A stretch of DNA of 10,307 bases from Anaeromyces robustus (lineage: Eukaryota > Neocallimastigomycota > Neocallimastigomycetes > Neocallimastigales > Neocallimastigaceae). The DNA lies in the NCBI GenBank assembly GCA_002104895.1, contig MCFG01000765.1, positions 1-10,307 on the forward strand, given 5' to 3'. Below, piece by piece: positions 1 through 8,126 of the stretch (positions within the stretch are counted from its first letter, which is position 1; the number at the start of each line of letters is the position of its first letter). The notes beneath the pieces are model-generated. The model was not told the origin of the DNA. It saw only the letters and a program-made list of their open reading frames with translations, and ran no database searches. The position numbers were made by a program, and so were the translations under genes.

Positions 1-66
1 ATATTTTATTATTACTATTATTTATTCTATCTAATAAATATTATATATATATATTTTTTTCTTATT

Positions 67-195
67 AATATCCTATTATTATTCCTAATTTTTAAAAAAA
101 AATATTACTTTTTTAATTTAATATTCTATTATTATCCTAATTTTTTAAAAAAAATTAATTTTAATATGAATATCCTATTTTATAATATTTTTTAA
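67..195. repeat. Three degenerate direct repeats, period about 50 bp
   Basis: The block beginning AATATCCTATTATTATTCC, followed by AATTTTT and an A-run (67-102), recurs at 120-154 with about three differences. It recurs partly at about 169, as AATATCCTATTTTATAAT. Spacings are 53 and 49 bp. Confidence 0.6.
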
Positions 196-290
196 ATGTA
201 TATATATTATTTTGTAAAATAGTAGGGAAAAAGTTATTTATTTATTCTAAATCGCTTTTTATTCCTTTTTACAAAGAAAATTACTTCTGT

Positions 291-327
291 TTTGTTTTGT
301 TTTGTTTTTTTAAAAAAAAAAAAAATT
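291..327 (+). repeat. (GTTTT)n followed by T/A homopolymer junction
   Basis: Four GTTTT-type units run into a T7 tract that changes directly to an A13 tract. Such paired tracts are rigid and often nucleosome-poor, but no gene start lies beside it. Confidence 0.7.
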
Positions 328-523
328 ATTCCTTATATTTTTTTTTTATATTCCATGAGATAATTTCATTTTTAAACTTTTGATATGTTTTATTATATCA
401 ATTTTGATTATTATTAATAGTTAATATTAAAATTATTAAAAATTTGTTAAATATATATAGCATACTCATAAAAATGTGACATAAATTTTATTTGAAAAAT
501 AGAGTTAAATAATCCCTTATAAT

Positions 524-552
524 AAAAAAAAGAAAAAAGAAAAAAGAAAAAA
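524..552 (+). repeat. (AAAAAAG)n-type A-rich repeat
   Basis: About four imperfect 7-bp units of A6G make a purine-only tract on the plus strand. Confidence 0.7.
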
Positions 553-670
553 CTTGTTAACATTTACTAGTTTTTTTTTTCTTTTCTCTTAGAAAACTAT
601 ATAAGAGAAATTAAATGATATATATAATATATATTATTTTCTAAATAATAGCAGAATAGAATATATTAAT

Positions 671-1154
671 TCAAATATTAACCTCTGAATAATTAGCAAT
701 ATTATCCATAATCCATTTTAATATTTTTCTTGTTTCATCTTCAGAAGGGCTCTTTGAAATTTTTTTTTCAAATAACTTTTTTATTATATTATTATATATT
801 ATTTTAATATTTTGTTTTAATATAAAAATCAGAACATATTGAATAAGTAAAAAAATTATATAATATAGAAATATTTTTTAATATTTATTATTTATACAAA
901 TATACTAACTCTTATTGCTGAAATAAACCATACTGCTTTTGATATATTATTTTTCAATATATCTTCTTTTGTTTTCTACATTTTATATTTTTTTTTTGGA
1001 AAAAAGAAAAAGTTATTATATAAATATTATTTATGTATAATAGTAATATATATAATATTATCTATTATATATATATTACTTTCTTTGTTATTTCATCACT
1101 AAACTGATATTTTGATATTAACGTATTATATATGTTCTGTATTTCTGTATCCAT
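671..1154 (-). CDS. Small three-exon gene, about 81 residues, unknown function
   Basis: Exons are 1154-1080, 975-910 and 775-671 on the minus strand. Introns of 104 and 134 nt run from GTAATA to TGTAG and from GTTAGT to an AAAAG acceptor. All junctions are phase 0, so MDTEIQNIYNTLISKY...ITKK joins KTKEDILKNNISKAVW...SAIR and then LFEKKISKSPSEDET...EVNI, followed by TGA. The exons contain Trp, Gly-free helical sequence and more G/C than the surroundings, unlike chance frames here. The product is charged, looks all-alpha and has no signal peptide or membrane segment. I do not recognise a family. It lies about 1.3 kb downstream of the kinase on the same strand. The AAG acceptor of intron 2 matches those of kinase introns 3 and 4. 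A different exon 2 donor (GTATAA) is possible. Confidence 0.6.
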
Positions 1155-1794
1155 TATTAAACATTTTATAAATCAAATATTCATAAATAAATATAAAAAA
1201 AAATTTTTTTTAATATAAATTAAAAATAAAAAAAATAATAATTAACCTTTTAAAGATTAAAATAAAATTTTTTATTAAATTTAATTAATGAAGAATTAAC
1301 TTTTTTTAATAATCTTCAATTTAAAATAAACAAGTCAAATAAAATTCATATTATTAATAATAGTGTTATTATTATTTTTTTTTATTGATAATTGAAAATG
1401 CTCATAATATTTTTTTGAACCTTTAATATGTATAAAAAATATTTAAAAATATATTATAAATATTTTTCATTTATCTCTATATAAAAAAAATTATTATCAA
1501 AAAAATAAATAAAATAAAAATTTTTTACTTATAAATTATAAAATCAACTAATAATTTGTATAAAATATGAAATATTAGTAAATAAAATCTTGTTTTTTGA
1601 AAATAAAACTAAATTGAATATTAATGTAGAACATTTCGAAGATGAATGTAGTAGAAGAATAAATATAATTATTAAAATTAATATTTTTTTTAAAAAATTA
1701 AAAGAAAATAAATAATGACTCTTTATTTTTTATTTATATGAATTGAACAATATTAAAAAATATTATATAATTCATATAAATAAAAACTAAAAAC

Positions 1795-1823
1795 TTAATA
1801 TGATTATAAAATAATCATATTAA
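1795..1823 (+). repeat. Perfect 13-bp inverted repeat with 3-nt loop, followed by T8
   Basis: TTAATATGATTAT, loop AAA, then its exact reverse complement, followed by eight T on the plus strand. The layout resembles a hairpin-plus-U-run terminator, but such terminators are not used by Pol II. A chance or mutational origin is possible at this composition. Confidence 0.7.
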
Positions 1824-2175
1824 TTTTTTTTAATTTTTATTATTTTCAATTTTTTATTTTTATTTTTATAATTTTTTATTTTTTTTTATTATTATTTTTT
1901 ATTATATAATATTATTGTAGTTTTTTAATTATTATTTTTTTTTATAAGTATGTTATTTTTTATGGTTTTTTTAATATTTTTTTATAATTATTTTTATCTT
2001 TTATTTTATTTTATTTTTATTATTTTTTATTTCTTTTTAATTTTTATTTTTTTTATTTTTTTTATTTTTTATTTTTTTTATTGTATATTTTTATTATTAT
2101 TATTATTGTTTTACTTATTATTATTGATTTTTATTATTTTATTTATTATTACTACTGTTATTATTTTTTGAATAA
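1824..2175 (+). repeat. Long T-rich strand-asymmetric low-complexity tract
   Basis: About 350 bases are nearly all T and A, with T in large excess on the plus strand and only scattered G/C. A 73-codon open frame of Phe, Leu, Ile and Tyr inside it is a composition artefact. Its complement, a long A-rich stretch, lies downstream of the kinase in the direction of transcription. Confidence 0.8.
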
Positions 2176-2345
2176 AAGCAAATCTATATAATACTATTAT
2201 TATCAATTAATAGTATTAATAATTATAATTATTGTTATAAACTATTATTTATAATTAATTATTAAAATTATAATTATTTTCATTTATATCATTTATTTTT
2301 TAATTTATTTTTATTTTTATTTTTTTTTTATCATTTCCTAATTTC

Positions 2346-2366
2346 ATATATATATATATATATATT
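2346..2366. repeat. (AT)n dinucleotide run
   Basis: About ten AT units, some 70 bp past the kinase stop codon. Confidence 0.85.
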
Positions 2367-2433
2367 AAAATGAATGCATTTTAATTATTAGATTAATTTA
2401 TTATAATAAAATATTAAATTTATTTTTTAATAA

Positions 2434-3144
2434 TTAATGAAGGTATTTAAATTTTGATCTTCTTTTAACTTTTCCATTATTATTAAATATATCTTGATCT
2501 GAATCATCATCTGGATAATTCTCCATTTCATCAGTAATATTAGAAAATGTATCATCCAGTTGTTGAACCATATCTTCATTATCATAATAATACCCTGAAT
2601 GTCTGTGAATATCATTTGTTGATGATAATGATGTTGTACTTTCATTAATTGGAGAAATTTTCATATTTGATAAATTTGGTACTTTCGGATTTACATTAAC
2701 TTTTAATGGATTATCTTGTTCACTATTAATATGGTCATGGGTTTGTTGAGGACTTTTCACTGTTAATAATAATATTTAAAGCAATTTTTTAATTTAGTAT
2801 ATTATAAATCATATATATTAAATTTTATTTATTTATTTATTTATTTATTTTATAACTATTTACTTTTATTAGACATAGACGATTGTCTTGCAGGAACACC
2901 AGGATAAGTAGTTGGTATAACATATTTTTTTAATTCTTTTGGTTTTGGAGGAATTGGTGGTGGTGCCTTTTTTTTGGGTTTTGTTGATGATGTAGTTACA
3001 GGTGTAGCTTTATTTAATGGTGACATAACCAATGATGTTGGTCTCATAGCATTAGGGGATGCTATAGGTGATTTTTCTATTTTTTTTTTTTTTTTTTATA
3101 AATAATAATAATAATAATAATAAAATAAATAAATAAATAAATAA

Positions 3145-3200
<56 letters not shown>

Positions 3201-6200
3201 ATTAATAATGAAATTAATTAATTTTATTCTATAAAAAAAATAAATTCTATATTATAAATTATAATGTAATTTAAATTAAAGTTATAATAATTAATATATA
3301 TTATTATGTATAAAGATTTTTTTTCTTTTTCAAATATTTACTATTTTCGTAAGATCTACTTAATTCGTTGTTATTTTCAAAGTTCTTAGATTTATTATTA
3401 TCAGGAATTTTACTAACACTTCTTGATTTGTGATGCATTTTAATATTAGATTGAGAATCTGATAAATATCTTGTATGACCACTATTTGCTGGACTAAGAT
3501 TTTCATTATTAATTAAAACATTGTCATCATTATCATCTTCCATTTGAGTATAAGGATTAAAATCGTTATCATCATCATCATCATCATCATCGTCATCATC
3601 ATCATCATCATTATATGAATTATCATCTAATAAAATATGCTTTTTCTGTTTTTGTTTTTTCTTCAATGACATTGCTAAACGTTGGAATGAATGATTTAAT
3701 TTACTTGTATTTTGTAAAGAATGATTACTTGTTGAATCACTTTTGTCTTTTTCTTTACTTTCCTTTAAACTATTACGTTTATTGGATTCTATAATACTAG
3801 ATGATGAATTATTTTCATCTCCAAAGTTAGGAGAACTATTAATATTTCCACTAGCATTGATATTTGAAGAAGAAACTGATACTGAAGATTTTAATGGAGG
3901 AGTTGAATTAGTAATTTTAATTGATACAGATTTTGGTGAAAATACATTGTCATCATCATCAAATTGAACATAACCATAGCCATCATTAGGATCATTAAAA
4001 TTGGAATCTGAATATCTATTCTTTTGTTGTGGACTTTTTTGATTTTGTGGTGATGCTAATGAATTTTTATTTTCATTTTTAACTTTAAATTCATTTAATT
4101 TATCATTATTGAAATTATCATTAAAATTATCATCGAAATTTGCTTCAAACAACGGTTTATTTTGATCATCGTTATTATCCATTTGAGTAAATGGATCTAT
4201 TAATAAATAGTTAAAATAAATAAATAAATAATATATAAATAAAAACATTAAAATTAAATAAAATATAATATGAAATTAAATATATATATTCAATTTTAAT
4301 AACTTACTTGTATTAGATAAAATAAATGGATCGCTTTTGAATTTAGATAAAGTTGGATTTTTAACAGATAAATTTGAATCTCTATTTGTATGATGATGAT
4401 GATGGTGGTGGTGACGTTTTTCAGTTTCTGTACTTTCTGATGCTAATTGTGTAAATGAAGGTGGACGTGGTATTTTCTTTGCACTACTGGTATCATTAGT
4501 AAATAAATCATTTGAACTACTAAAGAAATCACTACTACCAAAACTATCTTTAAACGAATGTTTTTCACTTAATTTGTCAAATGAATTTTTAGAACTATCA
4601 ACAACCCAATCGTCGTCAAATACATTTATATTTTGTCCATTTTTAGTCGATTCTTCAAAAAGATTATTTGTTGACTTTCCAAAGATATTATCAAGCATAT
4701 TTTGATCAGCTGTTGGTTTTTCACTTGGACCTGATAAATGATGTGTAACTTTTGGTATTGTACTACTAGGTTTGTTATTGTTATCTTGTGAATATTTTGT
4801 AAAGAATGAACCACTTTTACCATCATCATTTGTATTAGCAACTACTTTATTAATTTCATTGTTTTCAGTATTACCTTTATTTGTTGTATTTGGTGATAAA
4901 TGATCTGTTCTACTCTCATTAGGTGGACTAATAGTAATTGGAGTTTTAAATGAATCATTTGTAGATTGTTGCATTTGTTGACTATTATATGAAAGAGTAG
5001 CTAGTTTACTTGCTACTACTGCATTAGTATTTGAAACTATATTTATTTGATTTTCTTTCTTTTTGATTAGGTCTACCACGACGCATAGGCACAGGATTAG
5101 GATTTTGAACAATAGGAACTGAAACTACTGGTTGTTTAACAGATGTTAATACAGAATTTGTTGATGATGATGAAAAGAATGGTGAATTACTGTTGTTATT
5201 ATTAGTAGTTGAGGTATCACTAAAACCATATTCTATATTGCATTTATATAAATATAAATAAATTTATTAATAAAGAAATTTATAATATATGGATATATAT
5301 ATATATATTTAACATTATACACAAAAAATAATTATTTGTTGATAATATAATATATTTTATTAATCTTACATTAGTTATTGGGCATGGAATACCCAAAATA
5401 GATGAAACATAGGATAAAATATCATATATATTAGCACGTAAAGATGGTTCTACTACTAACATTATATCTATTTATATATATTTATATATTAATAATAATA
5501 ATAATAACAATAATAATAATAATTAATATAAAATTTATTCATTCAAATAATATATAATATAATATGGTTTTACCTAATAAGTGATGAATATGAGTTGAAT
5601 AAACAGGTGTTTGAGGTTTTGTATAACTACAATTTACAATTGCTAATGTATTTCCGTCTTCAAAAGGTGTTGTCTGATTTAATAATAAATCAATATTAAT
5701 TATATATTAAAATTAAAAAGTAATTTAATTATTAACATTATATAATAAATAAATTAATTATATTTAAATATATCTTTTAATGACTGCAAAATATATATAT
5801 ATATCATAAATATTTACATAATAACATAATTTATAAAGCATTACACCTAGAGCCTGTGTATAAAAATTTTAATAAATAAATAATAAATTATTAATTTATT
5901 TATTTAATCAAATAATATCATTCAAACCAAACTTGAAAAATAATAAATACTTTTATTTATATTTATTTAATATATTACTTATAACAAAAACAAACGAAAA
6001 AATATTTATTTACCCAAGTATCAATTTTTCATTTAATCCTCGTCTTTGATAAAGATCACACATTTCAGGTGGACGATATTGAATCGTAGTGTATTTTTGT
6101 ATTTCCTCTTCCAAGTTACGAATTTCCTGTATATTTAATGCTTTATTTGGAGGAATAATTTCAGTTGTAGCTGATCCAAAATCACAAAGCTTATATTTCT

Positions 6201-7372
6201 TATCAGATGTAATTAGTACATTCTTTATTTTATATATATAATATATATATAATTGTTAGAAAATATTATAAATGAGAAAATCAATTATCCTATATTATTG
6301 TTTTATAATATTTACTTCAACTTTAATATCTCTATGAATAATTGGTGGATTTTGATAATGAAGATGTGCTACTGCTTTACAAACACTATAAAAAATATTT
6401 ATAATTTCATTTTCGGTTAATCTAACTTTTAGTCTTGTATTCATTAAATCAACAATATGACCCTCTTTTAAACAGACATCAATAAAATAAATATATTGAA
6501 TATAATGATTAATAAAAAAATATTATTAATTTTATATAATTAAGAATAAACAAATAAAAAAAAAAAAACGGAAGCATATATATATAATCTAATAATAGAT
6601 ATCAAAAAAATATTATTACCAGAACAATATTCCATTAAAATTAAGACTTCAAATCCTTCACCTTCATTTTTATTTCTGACTCTTATTTGAGAATCATAAT
6701 ATTGTACAATATTTTCATTTCCACTCACACTTTTCTATATATAGGAATAAAAAAAAATAATTTATATTAATTAACGATTAATTTTAAATTTTAAAATAAA
6801 TTTTTATTGATTTTACCATAAAATTAATTTCTTTTTGGAAATTTAGAACTTGCTCTTGATCAGGAACTATTATTTGTTTTAAAACAGCTTTTTTACCAGA
6901 TTGACCTTGAACAACATAAACATGTGCAAAGCCACCTAAAAATATATTAAAATATATGAAATATTTACATTAGAAAAATAATAACTGTTTAAATATATTA
7001 TTAAAGTTATTAGATAAAATATTTAATACTTAAAAAATTTACCTTCTGCTAAATGACGTTCTATCATAACTTGATGTTGACCCACTGTAATATATGTACC
7101 TGGTGGTATAGTGCCGGGTGGTACATTAACTTGAAGAAATGGATTTTCTTCATTTCCCATATTTAAATTCATATTGTTATGATTTAATGAAGAATTTCCA
7201 TTATTCATATTTCCAATATTATTCACGTTCATATTATGAATTTGATTTGGATTTGTGTATTTTGTGCATTTTGTTGATATTGTGCATATAAATTTTGTGC
7301 TTCACGTTTTATACTTGAAGTAATACCTTGTGTGGTATTTGAAACTTTCGAAAAAATATCATGCATATTCAT
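2434..7372 (-). CDS. NAK-family Ser/Thr protein kinase (Ark1/Prk1/AAK1-like), 12 exons, four apparent one-base frameshifts
   Basis: Exons on the minus strand: 7372-7043, 6935-6817, 6734-6620, 6464-6316, 6222-6014, 5853-5818, 5673-5574, 5467-5370, 5232-4308, 4196-3342, 3076-2864 and 2759-2434. All 11 introns are GT-AG, 82-265 nt, mostly with GTAAAT donors. With four one-base corrections the product is about 1158 residues. The kinase domain (about 92-383) shows the Gly-loop EGGFAHVY, catalytic Lys in AVLK (130), alpha-C Glu in QKEINFM (146), MEYC hinge, HRD in IIHRDIKVEN (Asp 234), DFG in CDFGSAT (252) and RPPEM. The glycine loop, HRD context and PCPI ending are typical of NAK kinases. This family phosphorylates endocytic adaptors and actin-patch proteins in the cytoplasm. 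The tail is disordered, rich in Asn/Ser/Asp, with NPF, DPF, FxDxF, a PPKPKEL SH3 site and a basic C-terminus. The start is the ATG at 7372 because coding-like sequence begins there; the ATG at 7232 is the alternative. Family assignment is near certain; exon 9-12 details are less so. Confidence 0.9.
2826..2852. repeat. (ATTT)n tract in kinase intron 11
   Basis: About seven ATTT units on the plus strand, so AAAU in the pre-mRNA. The tract is complementary to the repeat in intron 10 on the other side of exon 11. Confidence 0.85.
2931..2969 (-). other. Proline-rich SH3-binding motif in kinase tail (exon 11)
   Basis: Residues about 1016-1028 read KAPPPIPPKPKEL followed by KK. The PxxPxxKPxxL pattern resembles the extended sites bound by the SH3 domain of the actin-binding protein Abp1, the interaction known to bring yeast Ark1 and Prk1 to cortical actin patches. 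A similar recruitment role here is inference from the motif and the kinase family. Confidence 0.6.
3080..3198. repeat. Poly-T, (AAT)n and (AAAT)n compound tract in kinase intron 10
   Basis: On the plus strand it runs as an 18-bp T run (3080-3097), then AAT units to about 3122, then some 18 AAAT units to 3198. It accounts for much of the unusually long 265-nt intron. The poly-T forms an A-run right before the TAG acceptor of exon 11, where a pyrimidine tract would normally be expected. Confidence 0.85.
3568..3609 (-). repeat. Poly-Asp codon run in exon 10 (14 codons)
   Basis: Fourteen consecutive GAT/GAC codons, only one of them GAC. They lie just upstream of NDFNPYTQM, so the acidic stretch precedes an NPF-like NPY motif. 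Nearly pure GAT suggests recent triplet expansion. Confidence 0.85.
4111..4137 (-). other. Two overlapping FxDxF motifs in kinase tail (exon 10)
   Basis: Residues about 715-723 read FDDNFNDNF, giving FDDNF and FNDNF, which share the central Phe. FxDxF is a known ligand of the AP-2 alpha-appendage. A DPF (4324-4332, exon 9), an NPF created at the exon 9/10 junction and an NPF in exon 1 (7137-7145) add to the set. DPF also binds the AP-2 appendage; NPF binds EH domains. The Phe/Asp/Asn-rich composition makes chance matches possible. Confidence 0.5.
4390..4413 (-). repeat. Poly-His codon run in exon 9 (8 codons)
   Basis: Three CAC followed by five CAT codons encode eight His at about residues 660-667, between EKR and TNRDS in the disordered tail. 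The mixture of codons makes selection on the His run somewhat more likely than for the poly-Asp run. Confidence 0.85.
5059..5065 (-). other. Apparent frameshift 4 in kinase exon 9, in an A5 run
   Basis: Sequence ending VPMRRGRPNQK is in one frame and ENQINIVSNTNAVV onward is in another. Dropping one A from CAAAAAG joins them as PNQKKENQ. A 40-nt GT-AG intron (GTAGAC to TATAG) would also restore the frame, but it is shorter than any other intron in the gene. Confidence 0.6.
5214..5232 (-). other. Apparent frameshift 3 at the exon 8/9 boundary
   Basis: Exon 8 ends in phase 0 at ITN with a good GTAAGA donor. The only acceptor upstream of exon 9 (ATATAG, ending 5233) delivers the wrong frame for the coding-like FSDTSTTNNNNSNS sequence. 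One more base is needed, either a G at the donor or a T in the TTTT run at 5221-5225. As written, a stop follows after about 28 codons. Confidence 0.55.
5485..5522. repeat. (AAT)n tract in kinase intron 7
   Basis: About eleven AAT units with one AAC interruption, upstream of the exon 8 acceptor. Confidence 0.8.
5818..5853 (-). other. 36-nt in-frame microexon of the kinase (exon 6)
   Basis: The stretch ALGVMLYKLCYY lies between acceptor TACACAG and donor GTAAAT. It is exactly 12 codons in phase 0 on both sides. It corresponds to the residues following the DxW motif at the start of helix alpha-F, which in NAK kinases reads close to WALGCLLYKLCYY. That match fixes both exon edges. Confidence 0.85.
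6014..6025 (-). other. Apparent frameshift 2 in kinase exon 5, at the conserved DxW
   Basis: The exon reads NEKL and then TTG ATA CTT GG before the donor. One extra G after TTG gives K-L-D-T-W, the expected NAK motif ahead of the exon 6 ALG, and puts the exon in phase 0, as exon 6 requires. As written, splicing into exon 6 gives a TAG stop within a few codons. Confidence 0.75.
7251..7263 (-). other. Apparent frameshift 1 in kinase exon 1
   Basis: The frame from the ATG at 7372 reads coding-like MNMHDIFSKV...QNAQNT and then stops at TGA 7231-7229. The frame that leads into NPFLQV and the Gly-loop is offset by one missing base near the A4 run at 7260-7263 or just after it. No GT-AG intron can repair this. 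If the frame were truly closed, translation would start at ATG 7232, whose TG is shared with the upstream TGA (ATGA overlap). Confidence 0.6.
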
Positions 7373-7621
7373 TTTGATATATATTTATTATTTTTTAATA
7401 AAAAAATATTATTAAAAGAAATCTTTTTATGTAAAATAAATAAAATAAACAAAGCAAAAATAAAACAAAACAAAACAAAATAAAATAAATAAAAATATGA
7501 GATAGATATTGTCTTTTATTTAATTTTTATTTTTATTTTTATTTTCTTTTAATTGCTTTTGCGCTTTTTGATTTGTCGTTATTAGAATAAATATTTAAAA
7601 AAAATTATATATGATTTCCTA

Positions 7622-7735
7622 ATATAAAATTATAAAATTATAAAATTATAAAATTATAAATTATAAAATTATAAATTATAAAATTATAAAATTATAAAAT
7701 TATAAAATTATAAAATTATAAAAATATAAAATATA
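7622..7735. repeat. Minisatellite of about 12 units of a 9-bp AAAATTATA motif
   Basis: The unit AAAATTATA repeats about 12 times with a few 7-bp AATTATA variants inside, and decays into AAAATATA at the right end. Each unit contains the palindrome TTATAA. It lies 250 bp upstream of the kinase start codon. Confidence 0.85.
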
Positions 7736-8101
7736 AAAGATTATTTTAATACTAACAATAATATTTTTTATCAATATAAACTAATTTATTTATAAAATGA
7801 AAATTCAAATTTATAATAATTTTTTTTTTAACATTACTTACTTTATATGTAAATATTTATGTATTTCTTATATTTTATATCAATTAATATTATCTTGGCA
7901 ATATAATTTTTGAAAAACTTTTGCTTTCAATTTATTAATAATAACTTTAATAATATATTTGCAATAAGTTAAAATATATTATAATATGTTAGTTTCACTA
8001 TACATTTATGTTGTTAAACATCTTTTTCTAATGTAAAGAAGTTTAATATTTAGAAAAAATAAATTAACTATATAATAATATATAAATTGATTATTAAAAT
8101 G

Positions 8102-8126
8102 TTTTTTTTTTTTTAAAAAAAAAAAA
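8102..8126. repeat. T13/A12 homopolymer junction
   Basis: A run of 13 T changes directly to 12 A, forming a self-complementary rigid tract in gene-free DNA. Confidence 0.85.

Larger units (their letters stand above)
1..670. other. Gene-free AT-rich stretch
   Basis: No open frame with coding-like composition was seen on either strand. The stretch holds degenerate direct repeats (67-195), a GTTTT repeat with a T/A tract (about 291-327) and an A-rich AAAAAAG repeat (524-552). A polypyrimidine tract followed by AG at about 570-592 looks like a splice acceptor but leads into no open frame. Confidence 0.6.
1155..2433. other. Intergenic stretch between the small gene and the kinase 3' end
   Basis: This is non-coding as far as can be seen. 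It holds a 13-bp hairpin (1795-1823), a T-rich tract (1824-2175), an 11-bp inverted repeat (2189-2218) and an (AT)n run (2346-2366). It also holds an ATG-less open stretch on the plus strand (1542-1715). An AATAAA signal on the minus strand at 2402-2397 lies about 32 nt past the kinase stop codon, but means little at this AT content. Confidence 0.55.
5379..7100 (-). other. Kinase catalytic domain, spread over exons 1-8
   Basis: Eight exons build the domain. Exon 1 ends inside the Gly-loop and its Gly codon is split by intron 1. Exon 2 holds the catalytic Lys and alpha-C Glu. Exon 3 ends after the hinge MEYCS. Exon 4 holds GHIVDLMN and ends exactly after HRDIKVE. Exon 5 holds NVLI, CDFG and RPPEM. 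Exon 6 is the 36-nt alpha-F microexon. Exons 7 and 8 hold TTPFEDG, the conserved Arg in EPSLRANIYD and the closing GIPCPITN. No catalytic residue is substituted, so the enzyme should be active if the frame is intact. Introns 3 and 4 use AAG acceptors; the others use TAG or CAG. Confidence 0.88.

Noticed and set aside
570-592. Polypyrimidine tract plus AG resembling a splice acceptor on the plus strand
   Set aside because: No open coding-like frame follows it.
1795-1831. Hairpin plus T-run as a bacterial-type terminator
   Set aside because: The window is eukaryotic nuclear DNA and the stem is almost pure A/T, so it is kept only as an inverted repeat.
1950-2171. 73-codon plus-strand frame of Phe, Leu, Ile and Tyr that looks like a membrane protein
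   Set aside because: It lies in a T-rich low-complexity tract where such codons follow from composition alone.
2189-2218. 11-bp inverted repeat with 8-nt loop
   Set aside because: One or two such stems are expected by chance at this AT content.
2856-2863. TAG after MSNKSK as the kinase stop codon
   Set aside because: A GTAAAT donor precedes it, and splicing to 2759 continues in phase into a 108-codon coding-like exon. Retention of intron 11 would use this stop.
3743-3967. 74-codon plus-strand frame opposite kinase exon 10
   Set aside because: It is the antisense shadow of the Ser/Asp-rich kinase tail, which reads better and is in phase with its neighbours.
4276-5112. Separate gene starting MFKILILCLCVVV with an apparent signal peptide
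   Set aside because: The hydrophobic start comes from reading the MRRGRP region out of frame; the rest is kinase exon 9.
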